From JACPRL01 sp035573715 (GTDB lineage Bacteria; Acidobacteriota; Terriglobia; Acidiferrales; 2-02-FULL-67-57): a stretch of DNA of 64,000 nucleotides. The notes under the pieces are model-generated. The model made no database searches and was not told the DNA's origin. It was given only the letters and a program-made list of their open reading frames with translations. Below are positions 16,760 to 25,276 of this stretch, piece by piece. Both the position numbers and the translations under genes were made by a program. Location: contig DATLZZ010000005.1 in the NCBI GenBank assembly GCA_035573715.1, positions 83,604 to 147,603 on the forward strand. Reading direction: 5' to 3'. How positions within the stretch are numbered: the first letter of the stretch is position 1; each line of letters opens with the position of its first letter.

Positions 16760-19700
16760 GTGACCCGAGAAATGCAAGACGCTATTTTCACCATGTGCCA
16801 GAGCGAAGGCTATATGAGGGCGTTGATTGAGGCCGAACCGGAGTGCGTCAAGCTGACGCGGTGCGACGGCACGCTGCTGCACATCAACGCCGCCGGGCTG
16901 GCGATGCTCGAAGCCGACAGTTTGGAGCAGGTTCAAGGCAAGAGTGTGTACCCGCTCATCGCACCGGAATACCTGCAAGCCTTTCAGGAGTTCAACCGCA
17001 CGGTTTGCGGCGGGCAGAAGGCCACCCTGGAATTTGAGATCGTGGGGCTGAAGGGAACGCGGCGCTGGCTGGAGAGCCATGCCGTTCCCTTCCAACCGGA
17101 GGGAGAAGCGCACCCCCTTGTGCTGGCGGTTAGCCACGACATCACGTGGCGCGTGCAGGCGGAGGAGGCGTTGCGCCTCTCCGAGGAACGGTTTGCCAAG
17201 GTGTTCCGCAGCAGCCCTTTGGCCATCACCATCTCTGAACTGGCCACCGGCCGCTACGTGGAGGCCAATGAGCAAGCCCTGCTCCTGAGCGGCTACCGCC
17301 GCGAGGAAGTCGTCGGACGCTCGGCACTGGAAGTGGGGGTCTGGGTGGACCCGGCTCAGCGGGAGCAACTTCGCGCTGATTTGGCGCGTGATGGCCATGT
17401 GAAGAACCGTGAGTATCGATTCCGGCGCAAGTCGGGCGAAGTGTTCACCTGCCTGTATTCAGCGGAGCTCATCGAGCTAGCGGGAAAGCCGCACGTGCTT
17501 TCCATCGCCAACGACATTACCGAGCGCAAGCAGATGGAGGAAACCCTGGCGGAAAGCCAGCGCCAGCTTCGCCTCGCGCTGGAAGCCTCCGGTGTCGGCC
17601 TCTGGGACTGGGACGTTCGCACCGGCGCCCTTCGTGTCTCGCCCGAACTGAAGAAGCAGATCGGTCTTGGACCCAACGACCCCTGGGACGACTACCTCAC
17701 GTGGGAACGCCACCTTCATCCCGACGACCGAGAGGGGGCCGTATCCGCCCTGCGGGCCTACCTGGACGGGTTCTGGCCGGAGTACGACGTTGAGTTCCGG
17801 CTGCGGCACAAGGACGGCTCCTACCGCTGGATTCGTTCGATGGGCACGGCCCTGCGGGACGGAACCGGGAAACCCTACCGGATGCTGGGCGCCCACGTGG
17901 ACATCACCGAGCGCAAGCAGGCCGAGGAAGCGCTGCGGAGCAGCGAATCCAGTTTCCGGCTCCTGTTCGGTTCCAATCCTCTTCCGATGTGGGTGTACAG
18001 CCGGAAAACACTGAGATTCCTCGAAGTCAATGAGGCCGCCATCCGCAATTACGGCTACAGCCGGGATGAATTCCTCCAGATGACCATCGCCGACATCCGG
18101 CCGGCGGAAGACGTGGACCGGCTTCGGGAGGAGCTCAGCCGTCCGCGGCCGGCGTTGCAACACTCAGGTTCCTGGCGGCATCGTCTCAAGGACGGCCGGC
18201 TGCTCGAAGTCGAAATCCAGTCCCATACTCTGCCGTTCGCCGGCGAAGACGCCGTGCTGGTGGTGGCCGAGGACGTCACCGAGCGGAGGCAATTGGAGCG
18301 GCAGCAGGCTGTCCTCCACCGCGTGGCTACCGCGACCGTCGAAACTGCTAACTTGGCTGACCTCTACCGCGAAGTACACGCCGCCATTCAAATGGTCATG
18401 CCGGCTGACAACTTTTACATCGCTCTCTACGACGAAAACAGGGATGTGCTCAGCTTTCCCTACTTTGTGGACCAGGAGGACTCGACGCCGGCGCCGCGGC
18501 GGCCCGGGCGAGAGGTGACTTCCTACGTGCTGCGCACCGGCCGATCGCTGCTGTGCACCGAGGCCATAGACGAGGAATTGAGACGCAGCGGCGAAATCGA
18601 GACGGTGGGGGCGCCTTCGCCCGTCTGGCTCGGCGTGCCGCTGAAAGTAGCCGGCAAGACTATCGGGGTGATGGCGGTTCAGCACTACAGCGACCCGCTG
18701 GCCTACGGCGAGCGCGAGCTTCACCTGCTGGAATTCATGTCGGCCGAGGTGGCCAAGGCCATCGAGCACAAGAAGACCGAGGATGAGCTACGCCTCTTGC
18801 AAACGGCCGTGGAGCAGTCGGCGGAAGCCATTGTGATTACCGATGCCAACGGCGCCATCGAGTACGCGAACCCGGCCTTCAGCCGCATCGCCGGGTACGA
18901 GCGGCATGAGGTTCTCGGCCGGAACCCGCGGATTCTGAAATCGGGCAGGCACGACCGAGCGTTTTATCGCGTGCTTTGGGAGACCATTACTGGAGGTGAG
19001 GTTTGGCGCGGGGAGATAGTCAATCGCCGGCGCGACGGCTCCCTCTACACCGAACAGATGACCATCACACCGGTCCGAATGGGCGGGGAAATCACCCACT
19101 TTATTGCCATCAAGGAGGATGTCACCGAGCGCAAGAAGCTGCAGCGGCAGATGCAGGAGCTGCAGAAGTTCGAGGCGCTGGGGCAACTGGCGGGTGGCAT
19201 CGCCCACGACTTCAACAACGCCCTGGGCGCCATCATGGGCTGGACAGATCTGGCACTGCTGGATGCAGCGGCCGGGAGTCCATTGCGGGCTCGCCTGCAG
19301 AAAATCTATGTGCAGGCCGAGCGCACCGCCGGGCTGACCCGGCAACTGCTGGCCTTCGCCCGCCGCCAGGCGCTGGAGCCGCGCAACCTGGATCTCAACC
19401 AGATTATTCGCGACGAACTGATACTGCTGGAGACCATGCTGGGCAAGGATGTCAAGGTGAAGGTGGCGCTGGCCGATGCGCTGCCGACCGTCTGCGCCGA
19501 CCCGACCCAGATAGGGCAGATTCTGATGAACCTGTGCGTGAACGCCCGCGACGCCATGCCCGAGGGCGGCGAGCTGGTGGTGGAGACGCGCGAAGTGGAG
19601 TTCGATGAAGACTATTGCCGCCGCTACAGCTATGCGCGCCCGGGCCGGTTCGTGCAACTGGCCGTGTCCGACACTGGCGTGGGGATGGACGCCGAAACCC

Positions 19701-20308
19701 AGAAGCACATCTTCGAGCCGTTCTTCACCACCAAGGAGGTAGGGAAAGGAACCGGGCTGGGGCTGGCCACCGTGTACGGGATTGTCAAGCAGCACGAAGG
19801 GATCATCCACGTCTACAGCGAGCCCGGCGTGGGAACCACGTTCCGGGTCTATCTGCCGGTCGTCCAGGGTGCTGTTGTTCAGGATGACGAGAAGCCCAAG
19901 CAGGTGGAACGGGGCGGAACCGAGACCATCCTGCTGGCCGACGACCATGACGGGCTTCGCGAGACCGCCCAGGAAGTTCTGGAGACGCTGGGCTATCGCG
20001 TATTGTCGGCGGCTGACGGCAAGATGGCCTGTGAGGTGTTCGACCAGCACGCCGGCGAGGTGGAGTTGGCCATCCTGGACGTGGTGATGCCGGAGGTGTG
20101 CGGGCTGGCCGTCGCGCAACGAATTGCCTCCCGCCGTCCGGACGTGCCGGTCATCTTCACCACGGGCTACTCTGGGCTATCCTCTCTGCGGGAACAAATG
20201 GAAAAGGGAGCCGAGGTTCTGCAAAAGCCCTACACGCCTGCGGTGCTGGCGCGCAAGGTGCGCGAGGCGCTTGACGCTGCCCGGGGTTGGACCCATAGTT
20301 CAAGGTGA
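16760..20308 (+). CDS. Hybrid histidine kinase with multiple PAS, GAF and receiver domains
   Basis: Cytoplasmic sensor of 1182 residues with no membrane segment. Order: four PAS/PAC units (ends marked by DITWRVQAEEAL, DITERKQMEE, DITERKQAEE and DVTERRQLER), a GAF domain (~525-670), a fifth PAS (to DVTERKKLQR), then a HisKA/HATPase core with phospho-His H816 in GGIAHDFNNALG, G1 SDTGVGMD and G2 GKGTGLGLATVYG. A C-terminal receiver carries D1107 in LAILDVVMP. Starts at GTG 16760 (ATG 16772 is an alternative). The sigma-54 regulator follows after 15 bp, making a likely two-component pair. Confidence 0.92.
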   Translation: MTREMQDAIFTMCQSEGYMRALIEAEPECVKLTRCDGTLLHINAAGLAMLEADSLEQVQGKSVYPLIAPEYLQAFQEFNRTVCGGQKATLEFEIVGLKGTRRWLESHAVPFQPEGEAHPLVLAVSHDITWRVQAEEALRLSEERFAKVFRSSPLAITISELATGRYVEANEQALLLSGYRREEVVGRSALEVGVWVDPAQREQLRADLARDGHVKNREYRFRRKSGEVFTCLYSAELIELAGKPHVLSIANDITERKQMEETLAESQRQLRLALEASGVGLWDWDVRTGALRVSPELKKQIGLGPNDPWDDYLTWERHLHPDDREGAVSALRAYLDGFWPEYDVEFRLRHKDGSYRWIRSMGTALRDGTGKPYRMLGAHVDITERKQAEEALRSSESSFRLLFGSNPLPMWVYSRKTLRFLEVNEAAIRNYGYSRDEFLQMTIADIRPAEDVDRLREELSRPRPALQHSGSWRHRLKDGRLLEVEIQSHTLPFAGEDAVLVVAEDVTERRQLERQQAVLHRVATATVETANLADLYREVHAAIQMVMPADNFYIALYDENRDVLSFPYFVDQEDSTPAPRRPGREVTSYVLRTGRSLLCTEAIDEELRRSGEIETVGAPSPVWLGVPLKVAGKTIGVMAVQHYSDPLAYGERELHLLEFMSAEVAKAIEHKKTEDELRLLQTAVEQSAEAIVITDANGAIEYANPAFSRIAGYERHEVLGRNPRILKSGRHDRAFYRVLWETITGGEVWRGEIVNRRRDGSLYTEQMTITPVRMGGEITHFIAIKEDVTERKKLQRQMQELQKFEALGQLAGGIAHDFNNALGAIMGWTDLALLDAAAGSPLRARLQKIYVQAERTAGLTRQLLAFARRQALEPRNLDLNQIIRDELILLETMLGKDVKVKVALADALPTVCADPTQIGQILMNLCVNARDAMPEGGELVVETREVEFDEDYCRRYSYARPGRFVQLAVSDTGVGMDAETQKHIFEPFFTTKEVGKGTGLGLATVYGIVKQHEGIIHVYSEPGVGTTFRVYLPVVQGAVVQDDEKPKQVERGGTETILLADDHDGLRETAQEVLETLGYRVLSAADGKMACEVFDQHAGEVELAILDVVMPEVCGLAVAQRIASRRPDVPVIFTTGYSGLSSLREQMEKGAEVLQKPYTPAVLARKVREALDAARGWTHSSR

Positions 20309-20323
20309 AGAGAGGTACATCTC

Positions 20324-21703
20324 ATGGGGCTGGACAACAGAGTCGCCACGCTGGTGGCCATTGACGACGACACGAACTTCTTGGAGTTGATTCGCGCCGC
20401 GCTCACCCAGGACGAGCTGGAGGTCGTGACGTTTGCCGACGCGCAGGAGGGCCTTGGGTTCTGCCTGCGGCGCCACCCACAGATTGTCGTGACCGACCTC
20501 AACATGCCGAAGCTGAACGGTCTGGAAGTGCTGAGGCGAATCGTGGAGGCCGACCCGGCTATTGAGGTGATACTGCTGACCGGCAACTACTCCACAGAAT
20601 CGGCCGTGTCCGCCATCCAGCAGGGCGCGGCGGACTACTTGGAAAAACCGCTTCCGGTGGAGAAGCTGCGTCGACGGGTGTATCAAGCCATTGAGTCGTT
20701 CCGTCGGAGACAGGAAGCCGCCAAGCTCGACCAACAACTCCTCCAGACCTTTAGCTTCGAGAGCATGATCGGGCGCAGTCCCGAAATGCTGGCTGTGTAT
20801 TCTCTTCTCCAACGGGTAGCCCCGCACTATCGCGTGACGCTAGTGACTGGAGAGACCGGCACCGGCAAGGAGCTGGTGGCGCGGGCGCTGCACCAGTTGA
20901 GCCCGGTGGCCTCGGGGCCGTTTGCGGTGTGTAATTGCTCGGCCATCGTCGAGACGCTGTTCGAAAGCGAGCTATTCGGCCACGTCAAAGGCTCATTCAC
21001 CGGCGCTTCACAGGACCGCATCGGTCTGTTCGAATACGCCAATGGCGGCACGCTGCTGCTGGACGAGATCGGGGACATGCCGCTGGTCACGCAGGCCAAG
21101 CTGCTGCGCGTGCTGCAATACCAGGAAATCCAGCGGGTCGGGTCGCCGGCGCCGCGCAAGGTTGACGTTCGTGTCGTGGCTGCCACCAACCGCGACCTGC
21201 TCGCCATGGTCAAGAAGGGAGAGTTTCGCGAGGACCTCTACTACCGGCTGTCCATGGTTCGGATTCAACTGCCGGCCCTGCGCGAGCGGCGGGAAGACTT
21301 ACCCTTGCTGGTTCGACACTTTGTGGAGCGATTCTCCGCTCAGTACAACAAGCCCATCCGCGGCCTGACGCGCCGTGCGCAGGCCTTGATATCTCGGTAC
21401 CCGTGGCCCGGCAACGTGCGCGAGCTCGAGAACGCCATCGGGCACGCCTGCATGATGGCGCAAGGAGACTTCCTGGATGTGGGAGATCTTCCCACCGAGC
21501 TGCACCGGCCTGCGGAGAGCCTCGCCGCCGGCGAGGACGAGATGCTGACCCTGGACGAACTGAGCCGCCGCCACGCCCGCCGCGTGCTTGAAAGGACGGG
21601 CGGGAACAAACTGCAGGCGGCGGGAATTCTGGGAATCAGCCGCAGTACTCTCTATCGGCTCCTCGGCGAGAAGGAAGCCGAGGAGGTGAAGCACTGCAAG
21701 TAG
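20324..21703 (+). CDS. NtrC/AtoC-type sigma-54-dependent response regulator
   Basis: Activator of 459 residues. The receiver has D58 in IVVTDLNMP. The AAA+ domain has Walker A GETGTGKE, the sigma-54 contact loop GSFTGA (A to S variant of GAFTGA), Walker B-like GGTLLLDEIGDMP and the R-finger region FREDLYYRLS. A Fis-type helix-turn-helix ends it (LQAAGILGISRSTLYRLLGE). It follows the hybrid kinase. It is the only sigma-54 activator in this window and a candidate for the -24/-12 promoter before the decahaem cytochrome gene (inference). Confidence 0.94.
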   Translation: MGLDNRVATLVAIDDDTNFLELIRAALTQDELEVVTFADAQEGLGFCLRRHPQIVVTDLNMPKLNGLEVLRRIVEADPAIEVILLTGNYSTESAVSAIQQGAADYLEKPLPVEKLRRRVYQAIESFRRRQEAAKLDQQLLQTFSFESMIGRSPEMLAVYSLLQRVAPHYRVTLVTGETGTGKELVARALHQLSPVASGPFAVCNCSAIVETLFESELFGHVKGSFTGASQDRIGLFEYANGGTLLLDEIGDMPLVTQAKLLRVLQYQEIQRVGSPAPRKVDVRVVAATNRDLLAMVKKGEFREDLYYRLSMVRIQLPALRERREDLPLLVRHFVERFSAQYNKPIRGLTRRAQALISRYPWPGNVRELENAIGHACMMAQGDFLDVGDLPTELHRPAESLAAGEDEMLTLDELSRRHARRVLERTGGNKLQAAGILGISRSTLYRLLGEKEAEEVKHCK

Positions 21704-21716
21704 GTCTGGGCGGCCC

Positions 21717-22673
21717 TTAGTAGAGCCCGTCACTCTCCGAGATCATCCGAGCCAATTCCGCGTAGACGCGGGAGTCCCACCAGCCGCGCTCCACTTCCGA
21801 CGCCATCACGGCCAGTGCTTCCTCAGGGGAGAGCTCGCGCTTGTAAGAGCGCTCGGTGGTCAGCGCATCGTAGACGTCCGCCAGTTGAAAGACGCGCGCG
21901 GTGAGCGGGATCTTCTCGCCTTTGAGGCCGTCAGGATAACCCGAGCCGTCGTACTTTTCATGATGGTGTCGGATGATGGGCAGTACGCGGGCGAAGGATT
22001 TCAGAGAGGAGCAGATCTGCTCTCCGGCCACAGTGTGCTGCTCCATCACCTTCCGTTCCTCTGGAGTCAGCGGCCCCCTCTTGAGCAGGATGGAATCGGG
22101 TATAGCCACCTTGCCGATGTCATGGAGCACGCCCGCTCGGCGCAAGGCCAGAATGTCTTCTTCCGGAAGGCCCAGACGGGCGCCGAGCCGCGACGCCGAC
22201 TCGGAAAGGCGCTCGCAATGGCCCCGCGTGTAGGGGTCTTTGGCTTCGATAGTTCGTGCCAAGGTGAGAATCACCGATTCGCACCGCTCCAGCTCGTCCA
22301 CACAGGACTTGAAGCGCAGCAAGGCCCAGATGCGCGCAAACAGTTCCCTGGGATGTACCGGCTTGCCGAAGAAATCGTCGGCGCCAGCCTCGAGGCACTG
22401 AACGCGGCTCTCTAGGTCGGAGTTTCCCGTGATGAGGACCACGGGAACCAGGCGCGTCTGGGGATTGGCCTTGATGCGGCGGCAGGTTTCAACCCCATCC
22501 AGTCGCGGCATCTTCACGTCCAGCAGGACCAAATCGGATTGCTCGCGTTCCAGAAGGTCCAGCGCCGCCAGACCGTCATCCGCGGTGGCCACTTCCAGAC
22601 CCGCGCAGCGCAGCGTCTCAGCGAACAAGGCACGGTAGGCTTCGTTGTCGTCAGCTACCACAGCTCTCGGCAT
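21717..22673 (-). CDS. Response regulator with HD-GYP phosphodiesterase domain
   Basis: RpfG-like protein of 318 residues. The receiver (1-~125) has D52 in VLLDVKMP. The HD-GYP domain has LHDIGKVAIPD and HHHEKYDGSGYPDGL, the residues that bind metals and hydrolyse cyclic di-GMP. ATG 22673 is chosen because GGAGGAGAAG lies directly upstream; longer frames reach 22808 without support. It is convergent with the sigma-54 regulator gene and divergent from the LamG protein. With the GGDEF protein at 23997 it forms a local c-di-GMP make-and-break pair. Confidence 0.92.
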   Translation of the reverse strand: MPRAVVADDNEAYRALFAETLRCAGLEVATADDGLAALDLLEREQSDLVLLDVKMPRLDGVETCRRIKANPQTRLVPVVLITGNSDLESRVQCLEAGADDFFGKPVHPRELFARIWALLRFKSCVDELERCESVILTLARTIEAKDPYTRGHCERLSESASRLGARLGLPEEDILALRRAGVLHDIGKVAIPDSILLKRGPLTPEERKVMEQHTVAGEQICSSLKSFARVLPIIRHHHEKYDGSGYPDGLKGEKIPLTARVFQLADVYDALTTERSYKRELSPEEALAVMASEVERGWWDSRVYAELARMISESDGLY

Positions 22674-22994
22674 CTTCTCCTCCAGACCAACACATGAGCA
22701 ACCCGCAGACCGAAACAGGGGGGAGGATAAGAATTCTTTGCGTGCGAATGGATTCGTGAATTCAATGCCTTGGCCACTCCGGCCCAGAAAGCGTTCTGGC
22801 GAGGGCACCGGAGAGTGTCGCAGATTCGGACAATTATCTCAGCTTCATACGGCTCGCGAGAGCAGGGTGGGCAGAGGTAATTCGAGCGACTCGCAAGTGG
22901 TTGATCCGCTGAGGAAAAAAGAATCGCACCTCCATCCCGATTTGAGCCTGCCGTGCTCTTTTTGGAGTGGCACAACGCCAAAAGGAGAATGACA
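22674..22994. other. Divergent intergenic region, no gene seen
   Basis: About 320 bp between the HD-GYP gene (leftward) and the LamG gene (rightward). I checked it for a GEMM-type c-di-GMP riboswitch core and found no convincing match. TGGCAC occurs just before the LamG ribosome site but has no TTGC at the sigma-54 spacing. Promoters for both genes must lie here. Confidence 0.4.
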
Positions 22995-23906
22995 ATGAAG
23001 AATCGAAGCAAACTGACCACAGCGCTGACGGGCCTGGTCACGCTGCTGGCTCTGGGTTTGACGCTGGGACCGATCGTGGAGGCCAAGACCGTTAGTGCGG
23101 TAGCGGTCTCAACCGTGGTTGGCTGGTGGAAGTTCGACGATCCCGCCGGTGTTCTGGCAACCGACGCCAGCGGGTATGGAAACACGGGTCAGTTGTACGG
23201 CTTTGCCTACATGACCTCGGATGCCACCATGGGGACGAAGCTGACCATCGCCGATGGTGAGGGTAAGATGCTCGTTCCCTACAACACCATGCTAGAGCCC
23301 GAGAAGGGCACCATTGCGCTCTGGTTCAACACACCGGAGATTCGGGACATGGACCTGCTACACCACACGTCCGACCTTTTGACTCGCACCAACGTCCCAG
23401 GCTCATGGCTCGTCTACGGCGTTCGCATCGAAGCCGACGGTGCGATCTGCGGCATCATCCTCGAAGATGTCGACGAATACCGCCGCTGGGTATTCGTGCG
23501 GACGCTGCCTGGCGTGGCTACGGTCAACGAGTGGCACAACGTAGCCTTCCGATGGGACGGCACCTCGGCGGCACTCTATGTCAACGGCAAGCTGCACGCC
23601 GCCAAGCCGTACACGCCGGTGCCTGGAACGGGTTTGAGCTACAGTGGCGCCTTCCCCGTTGCCGTGGGTTTGGGCAGCTTCTGGGAAGGCTTGCCGGGCA
23701 GTGAGCACGAGTTCATCGGTTCATTGGCCGACATTCGCATCTACAACGGTGCCCTGACCGAGTCCGACATCCAGTCGCTGTACCTGGCTCACGGCACGAT
23801 GGCCCTGAAGACTAATCCCTCGAGTGGCCCTGTCCTGCTCAACAAGGCGACCCCGACGACACAGCCGACCACCCCGATCCGCTTGGGCGGAAAGAGCAAG
23901 CGATAG
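22995..23906 (+). CDS. Secreted LamG/concanavalin-like domain protein
   Basis: Exported protein of 303 residues. A signal peptide (ALTGLVTLLALGLTLGPIVEA) is followed by one LamG-like jelly-roll domain: VVGWWKFDDPAG, ATDASGYGNTGQL, GTIALWFNTP, EWHNVAFRWDGTSAALYVNG and GSLADIRIYNGALTESDIQ. Such domains bind sugars or surface polymers. The last ~35 residues are Thr/Pro-rich and basic. ATG 22995 sits 7 bp from GGAG; ATG 22989 is too close to it. A strong terminator follows, so it is probably a single-gene unit. Confidence 0.85.
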   Translation: MKNRSKLTTALTGLVTLLALGLTLGPIVEAKTVSAVAVSTVVGWWKFDDPAGVLATDASGYGNTGQLYGFAYMTSDATMGTKLTIADGEGKMLVPYNTMLEPEKGTIALWFNTPEIRDMDLLHHTSDLLTRTNVPGSWLVYGVRIEADGAICGIILEDVDEYRRWVFVRTLPGVATVNEWHNVAFRWDGTSAALYVNGKLHAAKPYTPVPGTGLSYSGAFPVAVGLGSFWEGLPGSEHEFIGSLADIRIYNGALTESDIQSLYLAHGTMALKTNPSSGPVLLNKATPTTQPTTPIRLGGKSKR

Positions 23907-23938
23907 GCCGAGGCGGTCATAATGAGCCCCACCTCGAA

Positions 23939-23973
23939 GGGGAGCCGGAAACCGCCGGCTCCCCTTTGTCTTT
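23939..23973 (+). terminator. Intrinsic terminator after the LamG gene
   Basis: Perfect 10-bp stem GGGGAGCCGG / CCGGCTCCCC with a 6-nt loop, followed by TTTGTCTTT. It lies 33 bp after the LamG stop codon and before the diguanylate cyclase ribosome site. It also argues against the longer upstream start of that next gene. Confidence 0.8.
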
Positions 23974-23996
23974 CCAGTGGAGAGGAGGGCCGAGAG

Positions 23997-24845
23997 ATGG
24001 TTACGCCGGATCGTCTTCCCGAACTGCAACGTCGTCTTCGCCGTCTGGAACGCAGAGACTGGTGGCTGTGGATGACCGCCGGCGTGGTCACGCTGCTGCT
24101 GACCGCCGGAATCTTCTTCGGTTCGCTGCCCTTGGTGAGCTGGGGCGAGAATGAGCTCCCCATCAACCTCAACCAGGCGTTGCACGGGCTGGCGGCCTTG
24201 GTGCTGCTCTTCAATCTCTATGCGGTCTACCAGCAGATTCTCATCAAGCGGCTGCGGCGGCAGCTGGCCGAGCAGATGGTGCTGACCGCCCAATTGCAGG
24301 CGCGCGCCGAAGAATATCAGCAGCAGGCCATGAGCGATGCCCTGACCGGCCTCTACAATCGTCGCTTCGCCGACCAGCACCTGCCTTCCGAGATTTCCCG
24401 CGCCCAGCGCAGCGGCCAGCCGCTCACCGTGCTCCTCTTCGACCTGTGCGGGTTCAAGCAGATTAATGATGAGTACGGCCACGCCGCCGGCGATCTGGCC
24501 CTGAAAGAGTTTGCTCGTCACCTCAAGCGCACCTTCCGCGTTTCCGACTTGGCGATGCGGTTGGGCGGCGATGAGTTCTTGCTGCTGCTGCCGGACTGCA
24601 CCGCGCAGGAAGCTCAGAGCCTGCTGAACCGCCTTCGCCCTATCGAGATCTCCTTCCGGGACGCCACCATCCCGGTGACCTTCGCGGTCGGCTTGGCGCA
24701 GTACGAGCTGGGGGATGGCCCGGAGCAGCTGTTGGAGCGCGCCGATCAGGTGCTGTACGCCCAGAAGCGGGAAGACCGCTCCGCCACGGTGCCGCCTGAA
24801 CTGCTCTGGCCGGCTAGGGCGCCGTCCACGAAGCCGACTACGTAG
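23997..24845 (+). CDS. Membrane-bound GGDEF diguanylate cyclase
   Basis: Protein of 282 residues that makes cyclic di-GMP. Two membrane helices (WLWMTAGVVTLLLTAGIFF and GLAALVLLFNLYAVYQ) and a coiled linker lead into a GGDEF domain from ~120: DALTGLYNRRF, LLFDLCGFKQINDEYGH and RLGGDEFLLLLPD. The inhibitory I-site RVSD lies five residues before GGDEF, so product inhibition is likely. ATG 23997 follows GAGGAGGGCCGAGAG; the frame is open further upstream but would cross the terminator hairpin. Confidence 0.92.
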   Translation: MVTPDRLPELQRRLRRLERRDWWLWMTAGVVTLLLTAGIFFGSLPLVSWGENELPINLNQALHGLAALVLLFNLYAVYQQILIKRLRRQLAEQMVLTAQLQARAEEYQQQAMSDALTGLYNRRFADQHLPSEISRAQRSGQPLTVLLFDLCGFKQINDEYGHAAGDLALKEFARHLKRTFRVSDLAMRLGGDEFLLLLPDCTAQEAQSLLNRLRPIEISFRDATIPVTFAVGLAQYELGDGPEQLLERADQVLYAQKREDRSATVPPELLWPARAPSTKPTT

Positions 24846-25159
24846 ATACCCGGGGAGTCCATCTGCAAAAGGCCTAGGAGGTGGCGAAGTCGCAGGAGGG
24901 TCCGTTGGACATTGTGCGCCGATGAACAACGAAGGCGTGGGCCTTGTGGTAGAAGTCGGGCGCCTTGGGGTAGTTGCCCAACGGAAGTAGACGTTTCCCA
25001 AGCCATTGTAGGAGCGAGCGCCCCCAGCCACCGCGCCGGCGAGCTTAGGCCTCCCTGCAGAAACAAGAGCGACTGCAAGCCCCAGCGGAACTGCTCGGCG
25101 AAGAAAAACGCCAACGAAAGCCCCAAGAACAAAAGGGTCGTCCAACCTTTCCGCCTCAT
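24846..25159 (-). pseudogene. Decayed reading frame behind a strong start, possible TPR remnant
   Basis: A very good ribosome site (GAGGAGGTAACA) precedes ATG 25159, giving MRRKGWTTLLFLGLSLAFFF and a hydrophobic start. The frame then loses sense. In other minus-strand frames short TPR-like pieces appear (YNGLGNVYFRW, then after a shift NYPKAPDFYHKAH). No intact protein is seen. The ECF-like motif at 25191-25223 lies directly upstream, so this was probably a member of that regulon that has since decayed. The rest of the stretch to 24846 shows nothing else. Confidence 0.35.
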
Positions 25160-25190
25160 TGTTACCTCCTCAACGCGCCCGTCGCTCGCA

Positions 25191-25223
25191 GCTTGTTGCC
25201 CCTAAAGAACGGACAATCCGCCC
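25191..25223 (-). promoter_or_regulatory. Shared ECF-region motif, copy 2
   Basis: On the minus strand this reads ATTGTCCGTTCTTTA then GGGGCAACAAGC. It is nearly identical to the copies at 30649-30680 and 31641-31672 and lies about 32 bp upstream of ATG 25159 in the same orientation. Confidence 0.5.
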
Positions 25224-25232
25224 GGCTTGCCG

Positions 25233-25273
25233 AACGGGCAGGGGCGCGAAGGGGCTCGGCTCCTGCCCGTCCG
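25233..25273. repeat. Hairpin repeat, copy A
   Basis: ACGGGCAGG (25234-25242) pairs with CCTGCCCGT (25262-25270), and the right arm is followed by CCGC. A near-identical hairpin lies at 28293-28332, so the two copies flank the SBBP gene in the same orientation. On the minus strand this copy lies just after the SBBP stop codon and could act as a 3' stem-loop, but it has no T-run. Confidence 0.55.
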
Positions 25274-25276
25274 CAG

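Noticed and set aside
22970..22990. TGGCAC before the LamG gene as a second sigma-54 promoter
   Set aside because: No TTGC follows at the required spacing and it is too close to the ribosome site.
22674..22994. Possible c-di-GMP riboswitch before the LamG gene, suggested by the GGDEF and HD-GYP neighbours
   Set aside because: No match to the GEMM core or paired receptor stems could be found by eye.
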